A stretch of 64,000 bases of DNA from Agromyces sp. 3263 (GTDB taxonomy: Bacteria; Actinomycetota; Actinomycetes; Actinomycetales; Microbacteriaceae), in contig NZ_JAVDUV010000001.1 of the NCBI RefSeq assembly GCF_031456545.1, positions 1,984,001 through 2,048,000 on the forward strand, read 5' to 3'. This document shows, in pieces, positions 26,391 through 33,617 of the stretch (its first letter is position 1; the number at the start of each line of letters is the position of its first letter). A program made the position numbers and the translations under genes. Below the pieces are notes generated by a model that ran no database searches, was not told the origin of the DNA, and was given only the letters and a program-made list of their open reading frames with translations.

Positions 26391-27389
26391 GTGAGCACGA
26401 GCACCAGCGCGAAGACCGCCGTCGCGGCATCCGGCCCCAGTCCATCGGGACGGCTGTCGACGTGGGTGCAGTTCCTCGCGATGGGAGTCGTGTGGGGGGC
26501 GAGCTTCCTCTTCATGAAGGTCGCGCTCGAGGGGGTGTCGTTCGGGCAGGTCGCGTGGACGCGCACGCTGCTCGGCGCCCTCGCGCTCGGCGCGATCGTG
26601 CTCGTCACGCGGCCGCGGGTGCCTCGGGCCGACGGCACGCCGGGCCCGGTGCTGCCGCGCGAGCGGGTGGTGTGGCTGCACTTCCTCGTCGTGTCGCTCA
26701 CGACCTGCGTCATCCCCTACCTGTGCTTCGCGTGGGCCGAGCAGTACGTGTCGTCGAGCCTCGCGTCGATCTACAACGCGACGACGCCCATCATGACCGC
26801 GCTCATGGCCACCCTGGTCTTCCGCGTCGAGCGACTCGGCCTGAGCCGGTGGGCGGGCGTGGGCATCGGCATCGTGGGCGTGCTCGTCATCATCGGGCCG
26901 TGGCAGTACCAGGCGCTCACGGGCAGCCTCGCCGGGCAGCTCGCCTGCCTCGTGGCCACGCTCTGCTACGGCTTCACGTTCGGCTACCAGCGCCGGTTCC
27001 TCAGCCAGCGGCCGATCGCGCCGGCGACCTTCGCGTTCCTCTCGATCGGCGTCTCGGCCGTCGTGATGCTCGCCCTCACGCCGTTCATCGCGTTGACCCC
27101 GGTCGACCTCGACTGGACCATCGTGGGCTCGCTGCTGGCCCTCGGCGTGCTCGGCACCGGCCTGGCCTACATCTGGAACATCAACGTGCTGCGGGCCTGG
27201 GGGCCGACCGGCACCTCGACGGTCACGTACGTGACCCCGGTCGTCGGCGTCGCCCTGGGCGTGCTGCTGCTCGGCGAGCGCTTCAGCTGGCACGAACCGG
27301 TCGGTGCGGTGCTCGTGCTGCTCGGCATCCTGCTGACGCAGGGGCGCCTCCGCCTCCCGCGGCGCGCCGCCGCCGCCTCAGCGGTCTGA
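26391..27389 (+). CDS. EamA-family (DMT superfamily) transporter
   Basis: The 332-residue protein has ten spans in two EamA repeats. WVQFLAMGVVWGASFLFMKVALEG opens the first and LGTGLAYIWNINVLRAWGPTGTSTVTYVTPVVGVALGVLLLGE closes the second; SSSLASIYNATTPIMTALMA is the family's conserved mid-region. It is likely a metabolite or amino-acid exporter, substrate unknown. The GTG start fits a leaderless promoter. Divergent from the CHAT gene. Confidence 0.88.
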   Translation: MSTSTSAKTAVAASGPSPSGRLSTWVQFLAMGVVWGASFLFMKVALEGVSFGQVAWTRTLLGALALGAIVLVTRPRVPRADGTPGPVLPRERVVWLHFLVVSLTTCVIPYLCFAWAEQYVSSSLASIYNATTPIMTALMATLVFRVERLGLSRWAGVGIGIVGVLVIIGPWQYQALTGSLAGQLACLVATLCYGFTFGYQRRFLSQRPIAPATFAFLSIGVSAVVMLALTPFIALTPVDLDWTIVGSLLALGVLGTGLAYIWNINVLRAWGPTGTSTVTYVTPVVGVALGVLLLGERFSWHEPVGAVLVLLGILLTQGRLRLPRRAAAASAV

Positions 27390-27452
27390 CGCGCCCCGCC
27401 GCCCGCCTTCCCCCTCACCTCCCCGCCGCCTGGCCGTCCCCTCCCTCCACGG

Positions 27453-27535
27453 CCGAAATGTAGGAACTTCTCGGCGACGCGCCAGCGCGGAGGGCCCGAC
27501 GCGCCGCGGTGGCGCGCGTTCTTCCTGCATTTCGG
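27453..27535. repeat. 83-bp nested inverted repeat (structured element)
   Basis: CCGAAATGTAGGAA (27453-27466) faces TTCCTGCATTTCGG (27522-27535), 13 of 14 positions pairing. Inside, CGCGCCA pairs with TGGCGCG. The element lies between the convergent end of the EamA gene and the GntR operon. It may be a structured RNA, a bidirectional terminator or a small mobile repeat. No second copy is visible in the window. Confidence 0.45.
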
Positions 27536-27598
27536 ATGCCGCCGGCGCCCGATCCGGCACGGTTGGCCCCGCGCACACCAGCCGCGGAACCGAGGGTC

Positions 27599-27649
27599 TT
27601 GACAGCAGCATCAGTGCATGGTTGGTTAGTTACACAAGTAATGAACCAA
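27599..27649 (+). promoter_or_regulatory. promoter and GntR/YtrA operator
   Basis: A consensus -35 TTGACA (27599-27604) is followed 18 bp later by TGGTTA (27623-27628). A long dyad TTGGTTAGTTAC-N4-GTAATGAACCAA (27622-27649, 10 of 12 pairs) covers the -10 and the start of transcription. It lies 46 bp before the GntR gene, so autorepression is likely. This AT-richer patch stands out in a 70 % GC region. Confidence 0.7.
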
Positions 27650-27695
27650 TGAGGTTCGCGCACCGCACCAGAACGCACGACCAGATGGGCCGGCA

Positions 27696-28055
27696 TTGGA
27701 CGAATCACGCCCGATCTTCATCCAGATCGCTGAACAGGTCGAGAACGACATCATCGAGGGATCGCTCCCCGAGGGCGGCCAGATCCCGTCGACGAACGAG
27801 TTCGCGACCTTCCTGCGCGTCAACCCGGCCACGGCACTGAAAGGGGTGAATCGCCTTGTCGACGACGGAATCGTGGAGAAGCGACGGGGGATCGGCATGT
27901 TCGTGACCCAGGGCGCGCGGGCACGGCTCGTCGAACGTCGCAGGGCCGACTTCGCTGCCGAATACCTCCGGCCGCTCATCATCGAGGCCGAGAAGCTCGG
28001 CATCGACATCGACGAACTCGCGGGGCTCCTCCGCGCGGAAAGGATCGACTCATGA
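27696..28055 (+). CDS. GntR-family regulator, YtrA subfamily
   Basis: The protein has 119 residues: a winged helix (residues ~1-75; PIFIQIAEQVENDIIEGSLPEGGQIPSTNEFATFLRVNPATALKGVNRL) and a short C-terminal dimerisation tail, the size of YtrA-type repressors. The start is TTG at 27696; no in-frame ATG or GTG precedes it. The stop overlaps the ABC ATPase start (ATGA). YtrA proteins repress linked ABC operons that answer envelope or antibiotic stress. Confidence 0.88.
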   Translation: MDESRPIFIQIAEQVENDIIEGSLPEGGQIPSTNEFATFLRVNPATALKGVNRLVDDGIVEKRRGIGMFVTQGARARLVERRRADFAAEYLRPLIIEAEKLGIDIDELAGLLRAERIDS

Positions 28056-28960
28056 CCCGCACCGTGGTCCGCGCCAGCGGACTCACCAAGCGCTACGGCT
28101 CATTCACGGCGGTGGACGCCGTCGACTTCACGCTCGAGGAGCACCGCATCTACGGCCTCCTCGGCCGGAACGGCGCGGGCAAGACCACCGTGATGCAGAT
28201 GCTGACCGGCCAGATCTTCCCGAACGACGGCGAGCTGGAGGTGTTCGGCCGCACGCCGGCCGAGCACGCCGACGTGCTGCGACGACTCTGCTTCATCGCC
28301 GAGTCCCAGCGATACCCCGACGCCTTCCACGCCTCGCACGTGCTGAAGGCGGCACCGTGGTTCTTCGAGAACTGGGATGCCGAGTTCGCCGAGCGACTCG
28401 TGGACGACTTCCGGCTTCCGCTCGATCGCCCCATCAAGAAGCTCTCGCGCGGCCAGCTCTCGGCGGTGGGGGTCATCGTCGGCCTCGCCTCGCGCGCGCC
28501 GCTCACGTTCTTCGACGAGCCCTACCTGGGCCTCGACGCGGTGGCGCGGCAGATCTTCTACGATCGGCTCCTCGCGGACTACAGCGCGCACCCCCGCACG
28601 ATCGTGCTCTCGACGCACCTGATCGACGAGGTGGCCAACCTCCTCGAGCACCTGCTGATCATCGACCAGGGACGCATCCTGCTCGACCGCGACGCCGACG
28701 AGGTGCGCGGGTCCGCCACCACCGTGGCGGGCGGGCGGGCGGCGGTCGAGTCGTTCGTCGCCGATCGCGCGGTGATCGGTCGCGAGAGCCTCGGCGGCCT
28801 GGCGTCCGTCACGATCGACGGCCGGCTCGACCAGGCCGACCGCATCCGAGCCGCCGAGCTCGGCCTCGAGCTCGCACCGGTCTCACTCCAGCAACTCATC
28901 GTCCACATGACCGGCGCCGACCTCCGCACCGACTCGACCGAACAGGAGGTCGCAGCATGA
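28052..28960 (+). CDS. ABC transporter ATP-binding protein
   Basis: The protein has 302 residues. Walker A GRNGAGKTTVM (residues ~38-48), a divergent signature KKLSRGQLSAVGV, Walker B LTFFDEPYLGLDA and the switch His in VLSTHLIDEV are visible. The C-terminal ~90 residues are an extra domain. It energises the permease encoded next. The gene is linked by ATGA overlaps on both sides. The divergent signature is common in YtrB-like subunits. Confidence 0.92.
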   Translation: MTRTVVRASGLTKRYGSFTAVDAVDFTLEEHRIYGLLGRNGAGKTTVMQMLTGQIFPNDGELEVFGRTPAEHADVLRRLCFIAESQRYPDAFHASHVLKAAPWFFENWDAEFAERLVDDFRLPLDRPIKKLSRGQLSAVGVIVGLASRAPLTFFDEPYLGLDAVARQIFYDRLLADYSAHPRTIVLSTHLIDEVANLLEHLLIIDQGRILLDRDADEVRGSATTVAGGRAAVESFVADRAVIGRESLGGLASVTIDGRLDQADRIRAAELGLELAPVSLQQLIVHMTGADLRTDSTEQEVAA

Positions 28961-29724
28961 CCGCCGTGATCGAACAATCCACCGTCCGCACCGAGCCGCG
29001 GACTCGATTCACCGAGGTGTGGCGCGTCGTGCGCCTGCACGCCCTCACGCCGTCGGTGTTCTTCGGCATCCCGTGGATCATCCTCGGGGCGGCATGGCTG
29101 GTGATGATCGTCATCGGCATCATCGCCGGGGCCGCGGGTGCGGACACCGAGAAGATGGGTGAGGGCATGCGCTACAGCTGGGCAGTGCTGTCGCCCCAGT
29201 GGTACCTCGTCGCCGTCGGCGTCCAGGCGATCGGCCTCACGATGTCGTTCGCCCTGGGATTCGGCGCGACGCGACGGGACTTCTGGCTCGGGACGAGCGC
29301 GATGTTCGGGATCGTCTCGCTGCTGAACGCCATCGCCATCGCCACCCTGGTGCAGCTCGAGATGGCCACGAACGGCTGGTGGCTGAACGTCTCGATGTTC
29401 GACGCGCTCTGGTACGGGCAGAACGGCTGGCTGGTCGACTTCTACACGACGCTCGCGCTCCAGCTGTTCGTGCTCTTCATCGGGGCGAGCGTCACGACCG
29501 TGTACCTGCGGTGGCGGATGCGCGGCATGCTGACCCTCGCGTTGGGCGCGGTTGCACTCCTCCTCGGCGGAGTCGCCATCGCGACCTTCACCGAGAGCTG
29601 GCCGGCGATCTTCGAGTGGTTCGGGGGGATCGGCATCGTGGGGGTGTTCACCGTCGTGCTCGGGCTCGCCCTGGTGTGCGCGATCGGCGGCTACGCGGTG
29701 ATCCGGCGGGCCACGCCCCGCTGA
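28957..29724 (+). CDS. ABC transporter permease-like membrane protein
   Basis: The protein has 255 residues with six hydrophobic spans (e.g. FGIPWIILGAAWLVMIVIGIIAG, LYFV-like segments and GIGIVGVFTVVLGLALVCAIGGYAVI). It has no strong family signature but its place as the third gene of the YtrA-type operon, overlapping the ATPase gene by ATGA, makes it the membrane subunit. The transported compound is unknown. Confidence 0.8.
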   Translation: MTAVIEQSTVRTEPRTRFTEVWRVVRLHALTPSVFFGIPWIILGAAWLVMIVIGIIAGAAGADTEKMGEGMRYSWAVLSPQWYLVAVGVQAIGLTMSFALGFGATRRDFWLGTSAMFGIVSLLNAIAIATLVQLEMATNGWWLNVSMFDALWYGQNGWLVDFYTTLALQLFVLFIGASVTTVYLRWRMRGMLTLALGAVALLLGGVAIATFTESWPAIFEWFGGIGIVGVFTVVLGLALVCAIGGYAVIRRATPR

Positions 29725-29733
29725 CCCGAGCGG

Positions 29734-29751
29734 GTCATCCCCGAGGATGAC
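29734..29751 (+). terminator. terminator-like hairpin after GntR-ABC operon
   Basis: GTCATCC pairs with GGATGAC around the loop CCGA, preceded by a smaller GACCCG/CGGGTC hairpin at the stop codon. It separates two ABC operons. Confidence 0.4.
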
Positions 29752-29817
29752 GCCGAGCCGCCTCAATCCACCTCGGGTGCGACGCGAGCGAACGCCCGCC
29801 GGCGCGAGGCTCGGAGC

Positions 29818-30510
29818 ATGAGTTCCTTCGTGATCGAGGCCGCCGGCCTCAGCAAGACCTTCGGGTCCACCCACGCCCTCGCCGGCGTCGACCTCTCGGT
29901 GCGAACCGGAGAGTCCGTCGCCATCATGGGCGCCTCCGGTTCCGGCAAGACGACGCTGCTGCACTGCCTCGCGGGCATCACGCGCCCTGACGCGGGCACG
30001 GTCGGCTTCCACTCGGGCGCCGGGCGCGTCGAGGTGACCGCCCTCAGCGAGCGCGAGCGGTCGAGGCTGCGACGCGAGGCCTTCGGGTTCGTGTTCCAAC
30101 AGGGGCTGCTCATCCCCGAGCTCACGGCGGTCGAGAACGTCGCGCTCGCGCTCATGCTGAACGGGATGCCGCGCGCCCGCGCCGAGGAGTACGGGCGCGG
30201 CTGGCTCGCCGCCCTCGGCCTCGCGGGCATGGAGGACCGTCGCATCGGGCAGCTCTCGGGCGGGCAGGCGCAGCGCGTCGCCATCGCCCGGGCGCAGGTG
30301 ACCGGGGCATCCGTCATCTTCGCCGACGAGCCGACCGGCGCGCTCGACTCGACGACATCGTCCGAGGTGATGCGGGCGCTGCTCGATTCGACGACCGGTC
30401 AGGGCCGCACGCTCGTGGTGGTGACGCACGACGCCGAGGTCGCCGCGCGCTGCTCGCGCATCGTCGACGTTCGGGACGGCCGCATCGTCGGGGAGCGGGT
30501 GCCCGCATGA
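29818..30510 (+). CDS. ABC transporter ATP-binding protein, LolD/MacB type
   Basis: The protein has 230 residues. Walker A GASGSGKTTLLHCLAG, signature LSGGQAQRVAIARAQ and Walker B VIFADEPTGALDS, with switch His in VVVTHDAEVA, are complete. The DEPTGALD form is typical of MacB/LolD/FtsE-like ATPases that pair with FtsX-fold permeases. Its stop overlaps the permease start (ATGA). Role: mechanotransmission across the membrane or export of peptides or antibiotics. Confidence 0.93.
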   Translation: MSSFVIEAAGLSKTFGSTHALAGVDLSVRTGESVAIMGASGSGKTTLLHCLAGITRPDAGTVGFHSGAGRVEVTALSERERSRLRREAFGFVFQQGLLIPELTAVENVALALMLNGMPRARAEEYGRGWLAALGLAGMEDRRIGQLSGGQAQRVAIARAQVTGASVIFADEPTGALDSTTSSEVMRALLDSTTGQGRTLVVVTHDAEVAARCSRIVDVRDGRIVGERVPA

Positions 30511-31823
30511 TCGCCCGGGTCGCGTGGCTCCTCGCACGTCCGGGCTCGGCGGGCGCCGCGGCATCCGTGCTGCCCGTCACCGCGTTCGGGATCGTCACGG
30601 CGCTGCTGCTCACAGTGATCGGCGGCGCGCAGACCTTCTGGACGTGGACCGACGACGACGGCATCCTCTACCAGGCGCTCGCGGTCATCGCCCTCGTGCT
30701 GCTCGTCGTGCCGCTCGTCTCGCTCGGCGGGGCGGCCGCGCGGCTGTCGGCCCGACGGCGCGATGACCGGCTCGCCACCCTGCGGCTGCTCGGGGCGACG
30801 CCGGCGACCGTCTCGGCGCTCGCCGTGATCGAGTCGTCGGTGCTCGCGCTCGTCGGCGCGGTCGCGGGCGTGGCCGTGTACCTCGCCATCGTGCCGCTGC
30901 TCGGGCTCATCGAGTTCCGCGGCGAGCCGCTCGGGGCATCCGGCGTGCTGCTGCCGTGGTGGGTGCTCGTCGCCGTGCCGTTCGCGATCGCCGCGCTCGC
31001 CGCGCTGAGCGCCGTGCTCGGGCTGCGGCAGGTCGTCATCTCCCCGTTGGGCGTGCGCACCCGCCAGGAGGCGCCGCGGATGCACTGGGTGCGCGCGGTC
31101 GTCGCCGTGGCGGTCGTGGCGCTCGCGTTCGGCGTGATGTCGGTGCTGCAGGTGGCGGGCAGCGTGATGGTGATCCTCGCGATGCTCGCGTTCGGGTTCG
31201 GCGCCTCCCTCGCGGTGCTGAACCTGGTCGGCCCGTGGGCGATCCGGCTCGTCGCGAAGGGGCAGGCGAAGCGGGCGAAGACGCCGGGCCGGCTGCTCGC
31301 CGCACGCACGGTGCTCGAGTCGCCGAAGGGTGCGTGGCGTCAGGTCGGCGGCGTGGCGATGACGAGCTTCATGGCGGTCTTCGCCGGCACGGGCGTCGCC
31401 GTGCTCGACGCGCTCGGCACCGGTGGCGACGCCGACTCCGACGTGCTGATGGCCGACATCCGCACCGGCATCCTCATCACGGTGATCGGATCGTTCCTCA
31501 TGGTCGCGTGCTCGGTGGGCGTCAACCAGGCCGCCGGCATCCTCGACCGAGGCGAGCTCTACCGCAGCCTCGACATGCTCGGCATGCCGGTCGGCACGAT
31601 GGATGCCGCGCGCCGCCGCTCGGTGATGTCGCCGCTGCGCATCACGGCGATCGGCTCGGCCGTCACCGCCGCCGTCGTGATGCTGCCGCTGACCGGCATC
31701 ACGCTCATCGTCGCGCCCGCGTCGCTGCTCGTCATCGCGGGCGTGCTGGCCATCGGGATCGGCATCGTGTGGCTCGGACTGCTGTCGACGCGACCGGTGC
31801 TGGCGCGTGCGGCGACGGGGTGA
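30507..31823 (+). CDS. FtsX-like ABC transporter permease
   Basis: The 438-residue protein has eight or more spans in two halves. The first FtsX-like module is LYQALAVIALVLLVVPLVSLGGAAARLSARRRDDRLATLRLLGATPATVSALAVIESSVLA, where the RRDDRLATLRLLGATP segment is the cytosolic coupling region of FtsX-fold permeases; a second copy is near residues 325-370 (RGELYRSLDMLGMPVGTMDAARRRSV). It works with the ATPase encoded just upstream. Substrate unknown. Confidence 0.85.
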   Translation: MIARVAWLLARPGSAGAAASVLPVTAFGIVTALLLTVIGGAQTFWTWTDDDGILYQALAVIALVLLVVPLVSLGGAAARLSARRRDDRLATLRLLGATPATVSALAVIESSVLALVGAVAGVAVYLAIVPLLGLIEFRGEPLGASGVLLPWWVLVAVPFAIAALAALSAVLGLRQVVISPLGVRTRQEAPRMHWVRAVVAVAVVALAFGVMSVLQVAGSVMVILAMLAFGFGASLAVLNLVGPWAIRLVAKGQAKRAKTPGRLLAARTVLESPKGAWRQVGGVAMTSFMAVFAGTGVAVLDALGTGGDADSDVLMADIRTGILITVIGSFLMVACSVGVNQAAGILDRGELYRSLDMLGMPVGTMDAARRRSVMSPLRITAIGSAVTAAVVMLPLTGITLIVAPASLLVIAGVLAIGIGIVWLGLLSTRPVLARAATG

Positions 31824-31855
31824 TCCGGACCCGGCCACGCGGGTACGCTCGATGC

Positions 31856-32188
31856 ATGACTGACGGGGCGATCGACGAACGGGATGCCGCGATGAGCGAG
31901 CTGCTCGGCATCCGCTCGAGCATCGACAACATCGACGCGGCCCTCATCCACCTGCTCGCGGAGCGCTTCAAGTTCACGCAGCAGGTCGGGCGGCTGAAGG
32001 CCCAGCACGGACTGCCGCCGAGCGATCCCGAACGCGAGCGGCGGCAGATCGCTCGGCTTCGGGCGCTCGCGGTGGACGCGCACCTCGACCCGGCGTTCGC
32101 CGAGAAGTGGTTCAACTTCGTGGTCGCCGAGGTCATCCAGCACCACGAGGAGCTCGCCGGCAACGGCGCCGCCGGCGACGGCCTGTGA
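31856..32188 (+). CDS. chorismate mutase (AroQ type)
   Basis: The 110-residue all-helical protein has IRSSIDNIDAALIHLLAERFKFTQQVGRLKAQHGLPPSDPERERRQIARLR, the AroQ fold with its conserved basic residues and the short loop seen in actinobacterial enzymes. It converts chorismate to prephenate, the branch to Phe and Tyr. It is monofunctional and has no secretion signal. TACGCT (31844-31849) lies 6 nt before the ATG. Its stop overlaps the SDR gene start (GTGA). Confidence 0.9.
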   Translation: MTDGAIDERDAAMSELLGIRSSIDNIDAALIHLLAERFKFTQQVGRLKAQHGLPPSDPERERRQIARLRALAVDAHLDPAFAEKWFNFVVAEVIQHHEELAGNGAAGDGL

Positions 32189-33105
32189 CCTGGTACCCGC
32201 TCGCGCTCCCGTCGCTGACTGGGCGGCGGTACCTCGTCACCGGCGCGAACGCCGGGCTCGGGTTCTTCACCGCGGCGCGGCTCGCCGGTGCGGGAGCCCA
32301 CGTCGTGCTGAGCGGGCGCAGCCCCGAACGGCTGGATGCCGCGGCGGCGGCGATCCGCGGCGCCCGGCCCGCGGCATCCGTCGACACACTCGTGATGGAC
32401 GTCTCGTCGCTCGACGCGGTGGCGGACGCAACCGGCCGGCTGCTGGCCGAGGCGCCCCTCGACGGGATCGTGGCCAACGCCGGCATCGTGCACCCACCGC
32501 GCCACCGCGAGGAGTCGGTCGACGGCAACGAGCTCGTGCTCGCGACGAACGTGCTCGGGCACTTCGCCATGCTCGGCGGGCTGGTGCGGCACCTCGCGCC
32601 CGGCGCCCGAGTCGTGTCGCTCGGGTCCCTGGCGACGCGCCTGTCGACGTTCCGGGTCGACGACCTGCAGCTCGAGCGCGGCTACGACGGGTGGCGTGCC
32701 TACGCGCAGTCGAAGATCGCGGCGCAGTCGGTCGGGTTCGAGCTCGACCGGCGACTGCGGGCTGTCGGGAGCTCCGTGGCGAGCGTCGTCGCGCATCCGG
32801 GCTACTCGGTGAGCGGGCGCACGCCCACGGTGCCGGGCGTCAACGAGCCGAGCCGGGGCGGACGCTTCGGCGACGCGCTGCAGGCCGCGTGGGCGCAGGG
32901 CAAGCACCGGGGCGCCGAGGTCGTGCTGCACGCACTGACCGCCGCCGACGTGGAGGGCGGCCAGTTCTGGGGTCCCCGCTTCCTGACGCGTGGCGAGCCG
33001 ACGCTGCAGGAGCCGACCCGGGTGTCGTCCGACCCGGCGATCGGCGCGCGCGTGTGGGCGTTCGCCGAGCAGGCGACGGGTCGCCCGTTCGTGGTCGGCG
33101 CGTGA
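32185..33105 (+). CDS. short-chain dehydrogenase/reductase
   Basis: The protein has 306 residues. The Rossmann motif TGANAGLGFFTA (residues ~18-29), VMDVSS, the NAG motif GIVANAGIVHP, and the active-site YAQSK (Ser upstream in SLGSLATR) define an extended SDR of the retinol-dehydrogenase-like group. It should use NADP(H), substrate unknown. GTG 32185 overlaps the chorismate mutase stop; its own stop overlaps the next small gene. Confidence 0.9.
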   Translation: MTWYPLALPSLTGRRYLVTGANAGLGFFTAARLAGAGAHVVLSGRSPERLDAAAAAIRGARPAASVDTLVMDVSSLDAVADATGRLLAEAPLDGIVANAGIVHPPRHREESVDGNELVLATNVLGHFAMLGGLVRHLAPGARVVSLGSLATRLSTFRVDDLQLERGYDGWRAYAQSKIAAQSVGFELDRRLRAVGSSVASVVAHPGYSVSGRTPTVPGVNEPSRGGRFGDALQAAWAQGKHRGAEVVLHALTAADVEGGQFWGPRFLTRGEPTLQEPTRVSSDPAIGARVWAFAEQATGRPFVVGA

Positions 33106-33296
33106 CGGCGGAGCGGCGTGCGGGCGCCCGGTGGTTCACCCCGCGCGTGCGAATGCTGCTGGCCCGCGTCGTGGTGGTCGTCGGCGTGGTCATCGCGCTG
33201 CTGGCGCTGGTGACGGCCCGGTGGGGGCTGCTGTTCGTCGCGGTCGTCGTCGTAGGCCTGGGCGCAGCGATGAGCCCGGCACGCCGCCGGTCCTGA
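33102..33296 (+). CDS. small hypothetical membrane protein
   Basis: The protein has 64 residues: a basic N-terminus (TAERRAGARWFTPRVRM), two close hydrophobic spans (LLARVVVVVGVVIALLALVTA and GLLFVAVVVVGLGAAM) and a basic tail (SPARRRS). The GTG start overlaps the SDR stop (GTGA), which supports it being real. The last codons and the stop lie in the first copy of a tandem duplication. Function unknown. Confidence 0.6.
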   Translation: MTAERRAGARWFTPRVRMLLARVVVVVGVVIALLALVTARWGLLFVAVVVVGLGAAMSPARRRS

Positions 33297-33345
33297 CGCG
33301 GCACGGCGGGCCCGGCACGCCGCCGGTCCTGACGCGCCACGGCGA
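33274..33345 (+). repeat. tandem duplication, two 36-bp units
   Basis: Unit 33274-33309 is repeated at 33310-33345; the first 27 bp are identical and 34 of 36 positions match overall. The first unit contains the last seven codons and stop of the small membrane protein. It looks like a recent slippage event. Confidence 0.85.
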
Positions 33346-33503
33346 ACGCCGCAGCCGCCGGACGGGCGCGGTTCACCTGCGCGCAACCCTCACGTCGGGT
33401 GGCGTTGGCGGCCGCTGCATAGCGTCGGGGCAAGGTATCGCGGGCGGAGTTCCGCGCGGCGGAGCGGCCTCACCCAACCGGGGCCGTCTGAGGAGGCCCA
33501 GCC

Positions 33504-33608
33504 ATGTCCAGGCACACCATGCTCGTCGACCTGTTCGAGCAACTCGACAGCGCCGACGAACACGACATCGACCTGCTGGTCGACCTGCTCGGCCTCGGCC
33601 GGCGCTAG
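33504..33608 (+). CDS. 34-residue acidic microprotein
   Basis: ATG 33504 to TAG 33608 encodes MSRHTMLVDLFEQLDSADEH followed by 14 residues ending LLGLGRR. A perfect Shine-Dalgarno AGGAGG (33491-33496) sits 7 nt before the ATG, better than for most genes here. The peptide is a single amphipathic acidic helix with no membrane span or signal. It ends 9 nt before the zinc dehydrogenase start, so it is either a coupled small protein or a regulatory leader peptide. I do not recognise a family. Confidence 0.6.
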   Translation: MSRHTMLVDLFEQLDSADEHDIDLLVDLLGLGRR

Positions 33609-33617
33609 GGCGCACGC

